From Deferribacteres bacterium (GTDB lineage Bacteria > Nitrospirota > Thermodesulfovibrionia > UBA6902), in assembly GCA_030598625.1 (NCBI GenBank), contig JAUVPO010000121.1, positions 1-6,087 on the forward strand: a stretch of 6,087 nucleotides of DNA, written 5' to 3'. Positions 1-4,738 of the stretch are shown one piece after another (position 1 is the stretch's first letter; the number at the start of each line of letters is the position of its first letter). Below the pieces are notes generated by a model. That model did not search any database and had not been told where the DNA came from. It saw nothing but the letters and a program-made list of their open reading frames with translations. A program made the position numbers and the translations under genes.

Positions 1-17
1 AAATAATGCAGAGACAA

Positions 18-593
18 TTAATTTTGGGCGGGGATAAAATCGTGGACATTTAAAATACAATATACCGGACAACCCGATTCTTCTATATTTTGTCTTCCGT
101 TTTGCTCACAACGGTCTAAAAGGATAATTGCCGCATCAATAATTAAACCGCTTTCTCTCGCAGTATTTATTGCCTTGATTGTAGAACCCCCGGTAGTCAC
201 GACGTCATCTACTATAACGACATGGTCCCCTGCTTTTATGTCTCCTTCTATCGGCAAGCCGAGGCCGTATTCTTTAGGCTCTTTCCTTATTACAAATGCG
301 TTTATCGGTCCCTTGACGGTTTGGGAATGCATGGCAACGGCATAAGCTATCGGATCAGCTCCAAGGGTGAGGCCGCCTACAGCGTCAGGACGCAACCCGA
401 GTTCTTTGATTTTCTCAAAAACAATCTTTCCTACAATATGCATGCCTTCAGGGGACTGGGTGGTCTTTTTCAGATTGAAATAAAAATTACTGACGGCCCC
501 GGATGAAAGTTTAAATTTTGGCGTATCGCTATATTGGAAAGATCGTTCCCTGATTATTTGGATAAGACGGTCTTTCAGGTCATCCATTGCCAT
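18..593 (-). CDS. pyrE: Orotate phosphoribosyltransferase (PyrE)
   Basis: Cytosolic enzyme of de novo pyrimidine synthesis that joins orotate to PRPP to give orotidine 5'-monophosphate. The protein is 191 residues, somewhat shorter than the roughly 210 of the E. coli enzyme but typical of many bacterial forms. The type I phosphoribosyltransferase PRPP-binding motif VVIVDDVVTTGGS lies at residues 125-137, with the two adjacent acidic residues D129-D130. The flexible catalytic loop is at about 102-117 (IRKEPKEYGLGLPIEG), with R103, K104 and K107. The position that is often His in this loop is Tyr109 here. The first ATG (591-593) is used; a second ATG lies two codons later and neither has a convincing Shine-Dalgarno sequence. 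The gene is divergent from luxR1 and has its own promoter candidate and a hairpin-bearing leader. The family call is very secure. Confidence 0.97.
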   Translation of the reverse strand: MAMDDLKDRLIQIIRERSFQYSDTPKFKLSSGAVSNFYFNLKKTTQSPEGMHIVGKIVFEKIKELGLRPDAVGGLTLGADPIAYAVAMHSQTVKGPINAFVIRKEPKEYGLGLPIEGDIKAGDHVVIVDDVVTTGGSTIKAINTARESGLIIDAAIILLDRCEQNGRQNIEESGCPVYCILNVHDFIPAQN

Positions 594-609
594 GGACTAT
601 AACAAACAG

Positions 610-694
610 GGTAGTGATTTATCAATAAAATGATTGACAGGGGCAACCCTTCACTGAAGGGTTGCCCCTGTCAGAAATGACAGTATACACTACC
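610..694. repeat. Outer inverted repeat enclosing the pyrE-leader hairpin
   Basis: GGTAGTG at 610-616 is the reverse complement of CACTACC at 688-694. These 7-nt ends enclose the perfect hairpin 635-673 and a second small stem CTGTCA-GAAA-TGACAG at 668-683, whose left arm is shared with the big hairpin. The unit could be a folded leader RNA with mutually exclusive stems, or a short 85-bp MITE-like element with 7-bp ends. No target-site duplication is obvious at the borders. Confidence 0.4.
635..673 (-). promoter_or_regulatory. Perfect 19-bp-arm hairpin in pyrE leader (attenuator-like or palindromic repeat)
   Basis: The two 19-nt arms (635-653 and 655-673) are exact reverse complements around a single C at 654. 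The arms begin TGACAGGGGCAACCC and mirror as GGGTTGCCCCTGTCA. It sits 41 bp upstream of pyrE, inside the leader predicted from the promoter at 711-739. On the pyrE strand it is followed by AATCATTTTATTG, which is T-rich but not a clean U-tract, so it is only a weak intrinsic-terminator match. Known precedent: pyrE of enteric bacteria is controlled by attenuation in its leader. The alternatives are a REP-like dispersed palindrome or a bidirectional terminator-like insulator between pyrE and luxR1. Confidence 0.6.
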
Positions 695-710
695 GAAAGA
701 ACTTGATAAA

Positions 711-739
711 ATTATATGTTTTGTATTGCTCAATGTAAT
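711..739 (-). promoter_or_regulatory. Candidate sigma70-type promoter for pyrE
   Basis: Read on the minus strand, ATTACA (739-734, 4 of 6 to TTGACA) is followed after exactly 17 nt by a perfect TATAAT (716-711). Transcription would begin near 704, leaving a leader of about 110 nt before the pyrE start at 593. That leader would contain the long hairpin at 635-673. This is inferred from consensus only. Confidence 0.5.
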
Positions 740-786
740 TATTCTGTTGGGGACCGGTCTGGAGTTATTCTTATTCGAAGATATTG

Positions 787-801
787 CAGGAACGATTCCT
801 G
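787..801. repeat. Small palindrome upstream of luxR1
   Basis: CAGGAA-CGA-TTCCTG has 6-nt arms and a 3-nt centre, ending 62 bp upstream of the luxR1 start codon. A further GGAAT at 809-813 repeats the half-site. It does not have the ACCT...AGGT form of a lux box. It could be an operator for another regulator, part of a degenerate dispersed repeat, or chance. Confidence 0.25.
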
Positions 802-850
802 ATAGGCCGGAATGACAGACAAGCCCTTCCCGGGTGAGCTGGGGCATGGC

Positions 851-854
851 GGAG
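851..854 (+). promoter_or_regulatory. Ribosome binding site of luxR1
   Basis: GGAG lies 9 nt upstream of the ATG at 864 and supports that start over any later one. The start also places the protein in register with the paralogue LuxR2, which has five extra N-terminal residues. Confidence 0.65.
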
Positions 855-863
855 AATGGATAA

Positions 864-1604
864 ATGAAATTATTATCTAAGCGGGATACGATATGTCTGC
901 TGGAACTGATCGAGGCGGCGTTATATTGCAATGATGCCGGAGGATTTCAAGAGCTTATGGAAAGATTGAAATATATCGTCCCTCATGACTTTGCGGTTTG
1001 CGCGCTGGCAAGGATAAATGCCGACAGGACAGTGACATCTTATGATACCGTAAATATAAGTTATCCCGATGAATGGCTCTCAACATACAAGCTGAAGGAT
1101 TATCACCGCATTGATCCCGTTGTCAAGGAAAATTTTATGCATTTCAAGCTGCAATACTGGGCTGAAACGTATAAGAAACATGCCCCTTCCAGAGAGTTTA
1201 TCTTACAGGCGGAAGATTTCGGGCTGATAAGGGGATATACTCACGGATTGAGAAATCTCAAAGGCGGTGAATGCAGTCTCTTCTCTTTTGCGGGGCCGTC
1301 CGTAGAGTATGGTATCAGGACAAAGGTTTTACTGAAACACCTTGTCCCGCATTTTCACCAGATGCTTGTTCGTGTTCTTAGAAGCAATAAAGAGAAACAA
1401 AACGCCGTCCTTTCTCTGAGAGAGAAGGAAATCCTGAACTGGATAAGACTCGGCAAAAGCACGTGGGAAATATCGGCAATCCTCAGCATCAGCGAAAATA
1501 CGGTGAAATATCATGTTAAGACTATTCTGGAAAAGCTTGACGCCGTAAGCCGGCCCCAGGCCGTCGCAATCGCCATTCAGGAGAGATTGATTGATCTTGA
1601 TTGA
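864..1604 (+). CDS. LuxR-family AHL-responsive transcriptional regulator (LuxR1)
   Basis: Cytosolic quorum-sensing receptor and transcription factor of 246 residues. The N-terminal autoinducer-binding domain (about 15-170) shows the signature residues of TraR/LuxR ligand pockets with the usual spacing: W71, Y75, D84-P85, W99 and G124 (in RGYTHGLR). The C-terminal LuxR/GerE helix-turn-helix (about 183-240) contains LSLREKEILNWIRLGKS, with a recognition helix near ENTVKYHV (211-218). All pocket residues are intact, so it should bind an acyl-homoserine lactone or a related ligand. It is clearly paralogous to the gene at 2421-3176, and the luxI-type synthase lies between them. It converges on luxI and their 3' ends overlap by 83 bp. 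No lux box is visible upstream, so it may be expressed independently of the AHL loop. Whether it activates or represses cannot be read from the sequence. Confidence 0.93.
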   Translation: MKLLSKRDTICLLELIEAALYCNDAGGFQELMERLKYIVPHDFAVCALARINADRTVTSYDTVNISYPDEWLSTYKLKDYHRIDPVVKENFMHFKLQYWAETYKKHAPSREFILQAEDFGLIRGYTHGLRNLKGGECSLFSFAGPSVEYGIRTKVLLKHLVPHFHQMLVRVLRSNKEKQNAVLSLREKEILNWIRLGKSTWEISAILSISENTVKYHVKTILEKLDAVSRPQAVAIAIQERLIDLD

Positions 1605-2304
1605 ACACTGTGACGGGTTTACTGTTTAGCGAGTTAAACCACTTGAGCATCTCGGGCCGCTTTGACAAATTCAGCGCTTCGAACTCTCGCCAGTCTATCA
1701 TCGCTGCTACAGCTATGACCCCGTCAGACATTTTTTGAGGATCCCCTAATAACTTACAGGGAAAGCCTCTTACACGAAGCAATCTGTATATTTTATATTC
1801 TACTACCAGATAAAGGTATCTTTTTTTATGTTTAATCGACCAGTGATAGACTCCCTTGTAAAGAAGCATGGAAATGCCGCAGGCCCTGAAATTTTCAGAG
1901 ACAATGTCATTCCTTGCCTCAGGCGCGACACAAAATCTTGAAACCTCAATTGTATCGTCTTCTTTCCTGATGTTATACCCCGGCATAACCAATGAGACGA
2001 AGTCATTTTCCAGCATAAAAGGGGCCTCATTCATTATAACTCTCAGAAATGCCAATAGATTGTTTTGCCGGTCAAATACACCAAAGAAGATTGCTTTGGA
2101 ATCATAATCATCCGTCTCAATTGTATTCACTGTCTGCCGCAGCCAGCCCAGCTCCTGACAGAATATTCTATGTCTCAGGTGAAACGCCTGGATTTTCTCA
2201 TGTTCAGTTATCATGTCTTTTACAATAAGGCTGTCCTCTTTTATGAAAATTTGAGACGTTATTTTCTTGCCCGCTCTGCGATATCCTTTTTCAGCAATCA
2301 GCAT
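1522..2304 (-). CDS. LuxI-family acyl-homoserine-lactone synthase
   Basis: Predicted to make an acyl-homoserine-lactone signal from S-adenosylmethionine and an acyl-ACP or acyl-CoA. The invariant residues of LuxI/EsaI enzymes are all present: R44, F48, W54 (LRHRIFCQELGW), D65 and D68 (ETDDYD), R88, F102, and E120/R123 (EVSRFCV). The spacing from R44 to F102 equals that of EsaI, and a three-residue insertion precedes E120. The core ends near residue 210, so at 260 residues the protein is longer than the usual 190-220. The last 26 residues, basic and rich in Arg and Pro, are encoded antisense to luxR1. The start at 2304 has a strong ribosome site and puts R44 about 20 residues later than in typical LuxI, so a short N-terminal extension exists. 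It is divergent from luxR2 with a lux-box-like operator between them. The main alternative is an exosortase/PEP-CTERM-associated acyltransferase of the same fold; the complete LuxI residue set and two flanking LuxR genes argue against it. The acyl chain cannot be predicted. Confidence 0.9.
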   Translation of the reverse strand: MLIAEKGYRRAGKKITSQIFIKEDSLIVKDMITEHEKIQAFHLRHRIFCQELGWLRQTVNTIETDDYDSKAIFFGVFDRQNNLLAFLRVIMNEAPFMLENDFVSLVMPGYNIRKEDDTIEVSRFCVAPEARNDIVSENFRACGISMLLYKGVYHWSIKHKKRYLYLVVEYKIYRLLRVRGFPCKLLGDPQKMSDGVIAVAAMIDWREFEALNLSKRPEMLKWFNSLNSKPVTVFNQDQSISPEWRLRRPGAGLRRQAFPE

Positions 2305-2309
2305 TTATG

Positions 2310-2316
2310 CCCCCTT
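2310..2316 (-). promoter_or_regulatory. Ribosome binding site of luxI
   Basis: On the minus strand AAGGGGG sits 5 nt before the ATG at 2304. This decides for the long form rather than an internal start at the Met31 codon, which would give a more LuxI-like N-terminus. Confidence 0.65.
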
Positions 2317-2323
2317 GATTTTT

Positions 2324-2329
2324 CTAATA
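2324..2329 (-). promoter_or_regulatory. Possible -10 element of luxI
   Basis: TATTAG on the minus strand matches TATAAT at 4 of 6 positions. Its centre lies 40 bp from the lux-box centre, somewhat longer than the roughly 33 bp of classical LuxR-activated promoters, so the assignment is weak. Confidence 0.25.
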
Positions 2330-2353
2330 GTGAAGAGGAAAAAACGGTGAAAA

Positions 2354-2379
2354 GTCACCTACCCGAATGGGTAGGTGAC
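2354..2379. promoter_or_regulatory. Lux-box-like operator between luxI and luxR2
   Basis: A perfect inverted repeat with 11-nt arms, GTCACCTACCC and GGGTAGGTGAC, separated by GAAT. The inner 20 bp (2357-2376), ACCTACCCGAATGGGTAGGT, has the length and the ACCT...AGGT ends of known lux boxes such as that of Vibrio fischeri. It sits 49 bp upstream of the luxI start and 41 bp upstream of the luxR2 start, in the only divergent gap of the cassette. There is no T-run on either side, so a terminator is unlikely. It is inferred to be the binding site of LuxR1 and/or LuxR2 and could serve both directions. Confidence 0.8.
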
Positions 2380-2391
2380 ATAGGGATCAAA

Positions 2392-2397
2392 TATTTA
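2392..2397 (+). promoter_or_regulatory. Possible -10 element of luxR2
   Basis: TATTTA lies 28 bp (centre to centre) downstream of the lux-box centre. It would place a start of transcription near 2404, about 17 nt before the luxR2 ATG, with the box covering the -35 region. It matches the consensus at 3 of 6 positions, so this is a weak call. Confidence 0.2.
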
Positions 2398-2420
2398 GTA
2401 GATTCTCTTAGCGAGGTATC

Positions 2421-3176
2421 ATGTCCATTCAAAAAAAAATTCTATTATCCAAACAGGATGTTATTTCCCTGCTGGAACTGATCCACGACAGTATTTCCTG
2501 CACAAAAGAAGAAGAATTAAGAGGGCTTATAAATAAACTGCAGCTCTTAATTCCATATGATTTTGCAGTCTGCGGAACCGGAAAGGTATCAGACGGCGGC
2601 GCAGCGGATTCCTACAATATCATAAATGTCAGCTATCCCTCCGAATGGCTTGAGCTGTATGTGTTGCAGGGATTTGCCAAAATCGACCCGGTCGTAAAAG
2701 AAAATTGCACGAATTTCAGGTTGCAGTACTGGGGTGACACATATGAAAAATATGACTCTTCCGGGCTGTTTATTTCAAAGGCGGAGGATTTCGGATTGAG
2801 TACGGGTTATACTCACGGATTAAGGAATTTTGAAGGCAGCGAGGGAAGTCTGTTTTCTTTTGCGGGACCGTCCGTAGAGCATCATCCAAGGACGGAAGCC
2901 ATACTGAGACATCTTGTCCCGCATCTTCATCAGGCGCTTGTCCGCATTACAGGCATGGATAAAAAGAAACCGGATCCCATTCTTTCACTTCGGGAGAAGG
3001 AGGTGTTGAACTGGATAAAGCAGGGCAAAAGCACATGGGACATATCAGTGATCCTCGGCATAAGCAGGAGTACGGTTAACTTTCATGTCAACAATATCCT
3101 GCAAAAACTTGATGCCGTAAGCCGGGCGCAGGCTGTTGCGATTGCCATTGAACAGGGATTGATCGATATTGAGTGA
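2421..3176 (+). CDS. LuxR-family AHL-responsive transcriptional regulator (LuxR2)
   Basis: Second receptor of the cassette, 251 residues, paralogous to LuxR1 along its whole length (by eye well over half identical). The ligand-domain signature is complete: W76, Y80, D89-P90, W104 and G129 (in TGYTHGLR). The LuxR HTH spans about 188-245 and contains LSLREKEVLNWIKQGKS. Its recognition helix reads RSTVNFHV (216-223) where LuxR1 has ENTVKYHV, so the two may differ in DNA preference. The ATG at 2421 has GAGG only 4 nt upstream, a short spacing, but no better Met follows soon and the start aligns with LuxR1. It is divergent from luxI, with a lux-box-like palindrome 41 bp upstream, which suggests control by AHL through itself or through LuxR1. 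It is followed after 88 bp by the YdjM-like gene on the same strand. Confidence 0.93.
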   Translation: MSIQKKILLSKQDVISLLELIHDSISCTKEEELRGLINKLQLLIPYDFAVCGTGKVSDGGAADSYNIINVSYPSEWLELYVLQGFAKIDPVVKENCTNFRLQYWGDTYEKYDSSGLFISKAEDFGLSTGYTHGLRNFEGSEGSLFSFAGPSVEHHPRTEAILRHLVPHLHQALVRITGMDKKKPDPILSLREKEVLNWIKQGKSTWDISVILGISRSTVNFHVNNILQKLDAVSRAQAVAIAIEQGLIDIE

Positions 3177-3204
3177 CGGACTGATCAGGGGTTTCAATTT
3201 TTTG

Positions 3205-3210
3205 TATAAA
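3205..3210 (+). promoter_or_regulatory. Possible -10 element upstream of the YdjM-like gene
   Basis: TATAAA matches the -10 consensus at 5 of 6 positions, 54 bp before the ATG at 3265. The matching -35 (TGATCA at 3182-3187, 17-nt spacer) is poor, so the gene may instead be read through from luxR2. Confidence 0.25.
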
Positions 3211-3235
3211 TAGACCAGAATAAATATAAATCCCC

Positions 3236-3257
3236 TTACAAGTTTATTTACTTGTAA
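3236..3257 (+). promoter_or_regulatory. Short hairpin just before the YdjM-like start codon
   Basis: TTACAAGT (3236-3243) and ACTTGTAA (3250-3257) are exact reverse complements around a 6-nt AT-rich loop. The stem ends 7 nt before the ATG, where a Shine-Dalgarno sequence would be expected, and none is visible. It could affect translation or be an operator. It is AT-rich and weak, so chance is possible. Confidence 0.35.
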
Positions 3258-3264
3258 ATTTATT

Positions 3265-3783
3265 ATGACACCTGCAGGCCATTTGTCCATATCTTATATT
3301 TCGGGAAGATTCATAAAGAATATTTCCCTGCCCGCAATTATCATTGGCGGGATATTGCCTGACATTGATTTCTTTTTTGTTGGTTTCGACTGGTTCAACC
3401 AGTATCATCATGTGGTTACGCACAACCTGCTTTTTATAATTCTGACTGCTCTTTTCACTTCCTTCCACAGGTCCTGGATTCCGGGGAAACGTGTCGCGCC
3501 GGCTCTTCTTTTGGGATCTTTTTTACATTTACTTGTTGATTCGTTTATGGATAATAATCCGACGAACGGGATAGGCATAGCATTGTTGTGGCCATTTTAT
3601 GACGGGTTTTTTTCGCCCTTTAATATATTATCCGACGCCGGGAATAAAACAGGGTGGAGTGACCCGGTCAGTATGATTAAGCCTATGTTGTTAGTAATGC
3701 TTTATGAAGTTCCCCTTTATGCCACGTCAATGTTTTTATTTTTGAGAAAGAAGAGACTTACGCCAACTTCCCGATTATCCTGA
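3265..3783 (+). CDS. YdjM-like membrane-bound metal-dependent hydrolase family protein
   Basis: Small inner-membrane protein of 172 residues resembling the YdjM/DUF457 family, whose members are called metal-dependent hydrolases from conserved His/Asp residues; the real substrate is unknown. Visible family marks are H6 near the N-terminus (TPAGH), LPDIDFF with D33 and D35, HHVVTH at 48-53, and GSFLHLLVD with H88 and D92. Hydrophobic segments lie at about 20-40, 54-66, 78-94 and 136-160. The start at 3265 matches the usual MTP..H beginning although no Shine-Dalgarno sequence is seen. The gene lies 88 bp downstream of luxR2 on the same strand and could be co-transcribed with it. Its 3' end overlaps the convergent accA by 26 bp. 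A tie to quorum sensing is only positional. Confidence 0.8.
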   Translation: MTPAGHLSISYISGRFIKNISLPAIIIGGILPDIDFFFVGFDWFNQYHHVVTHNLLFIILTALFTSFHRSWIPGKRVAPALLLGSFLHLLVDSFMDNNPTNGIGIALLWPFYDGFFSPFNILSDAGNKTGWSDPVSMIKPMLLVMLYEVPLYATSMFLFLRKKRLTPTSRLS

Positions 3784-4729
3784 ATTTTTCGTAACGGTCT
3801 TCGATGAGAGTGTCGGAAGGCTTTTCCATTAATTGAACCAGGTGGTTTCGTAACGCATTTTCGACGGCCTTGGCTGCCTCCTGCTGGTTCCTGTGCGCGC
3901 CGCCCAGGGGTTCAGGAATGATTCCATCAATGATTCCGGACTCATGAAGGTCCTGAGCGGTCATTTTTAACGCTGCCGAAGCCTTTTCATATTCATCCTG
4001 CCCGACCGAGGTGGTATTTTTTTTCCACAGGATCGCAGCGCATCCTTCAGGAGAGATTACCGAATAGACCGAGTGCTCAAGCATAAGGACTTTGTCTCCT
4101 ATCGCAAGGGCCAAAGCCCCCCCGCTCCCTCCTTCACCGATGACGATCGCGATTATGGGAGTTTTAAGGGTAAACATTTCAAGAAGGTTCTTTGCGATGG
4201 CCTCTGCCTGTCCCCGTTCTTCCGCTCCTATGCCCGGATACGCGCCGGGGGTGTCAATGAAGGTAATTATGGGCATACCGAATTTCTCCGCAAGCTTCAT
4301 TATTCTGATCGCTTTCCGGTATCCCTCGGGATGGGGCTGGCCGAAGTTTCTTTCAATCCTTGATTTGGTGCTTCTTCCTTTTTGATGGCCGACAACGGCA
4401 ACGGCAATATCCTGAAATTTTGCGAATCCCGCTACAATGGCAGGATCGTCCGCGAATTTCCTGTCGCCGTGCAATTCGATAAAATCTTTCATCAGGAGGT
4501 TTATGTAATCAAGTGTGTACGGTCTTTCCGGGTGGCGCGCTATCAGTGTCTTTTGCCAGGGGCTTATTTTTAAAAAAATATCGGCCCTTAGATCTTTTGC
4601 CTTTTTTTCAAGCTTCTTTATTTCGCTTGTTATGTTCATGTCCTCACCGTCGGCCAGGTGCTTCAGTTCTTTAATTTTATTTTCCAGCTCCGCGACGGGT
4701 TTTTCAAAATCAAGATAATAATGCATCAT
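3758..4729 (-). CDS. accA: Acetyl-CoA carboxylase carboxyltransferase subunit alpha (AccA)
   Basis: Alpha half of the carboxyltransferase of acetyl-CoA carboxylase; with AccD it moves the carboxyl group from biotin to acetyl-CoA to give malonyl-CoA, the first committed step of fatty-acid synthesis. The length of 323 residues matches the family (E. coli 319). The N-terminus YLDFEKPVAELENKI matches E. coli AccA in register. GHQKGR is at 114-119, FIDTPGAYPG at 157-166, and the glycine-rich GEGGSGGALA oxyanion region at 198-207; ISPEGCAAILW follows. Two adjacent ATGs exist: the first (4729) aligns best with E. coli, while the second (4726) has better spacing, 6 nt, from GGAG (4736-4733). It follows dnaE by 9 bp, implying one transcript. 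It supplies malonyl-CoA for acyl-ACP, the usual LuxI substrate, but that link is general, not specific. Confidence 0.97.
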   Translation of the reverse strand: MMHYYLDFEKPVAELENKIKELKHLADGEDMNITSEIKKLEKKAKDLRADIFLKISPWQKTLIARHPERPYTLDYINLLMKDFIELHGDRKFADDPAIVAGFAKFQDIAVAVVGHQKGRSTKSRIERNFGQPHPEGYRKAIRIMKLAEKFGMPIITFIDTPGAYPGIGAEERGQAEAIAKNLLEMFTLKTPIIAIVIGEGGSGGALALAIGDKVLMLEHSVYSVISPEGCAAILWKKNTTSVGQDEYEKASAALKMTAQDLHESGIIDGIIPEPLGGAHRNQQEAAKAVENALRNHLVQLMEKPSDTLIEDRYEKFRIIGKLA

Positions 4730-4732
4730 ACG

Positions 4733-4736
4733 CTCC
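4733..4736 (-). promoter_or_regulatory. Ribosome binding site of accA
   Basis: GGAG on the minus strand lies in the 9-bp gap after the dnaE stop codon, 3 nt from the first ATG and 6 nt from the second. The position suggests translational coupling with dnaE and leaves the exact accA start uncertain by one codon. Confidence 0.6.
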
Positions 4737-4738
4737 GT

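Noticed and set aside
671..931. 86-residue minus-strand open frame across the pyrE-luxR1 gap
   Set aside because: It overlaps the luxR1 start and the pyrE promoter region and has no family resemblance. The piece CHSGLSGIVPA looks like translation of a common TGTCATTCCGG-type intergenic repeat rather than a protein.
1522..2304. Annotation as PEP-CTERM/exosortase-associated acyltransferase
   Set aside because: No exosortase or PEP-CTERM genes are visible, the LuxI invariant residues are all present with nearly classical spacing, and LuxR receptors flank it. It is kept only as an alternative.
2354..2379. Palindrome read as an intrinsic terminator
   Set aside because: It lies between divergent gene starts, has no T-run on either strand and has the lux-box form, so an operator fits better.
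2065..2481. 138-residue plus-strand open frame spanning the luxI start, the lux box and the luxR2 start
   Set aside because: It is antisense to luxI, crosses the operator and shows no recognisable protein features; it is a shadow frame.
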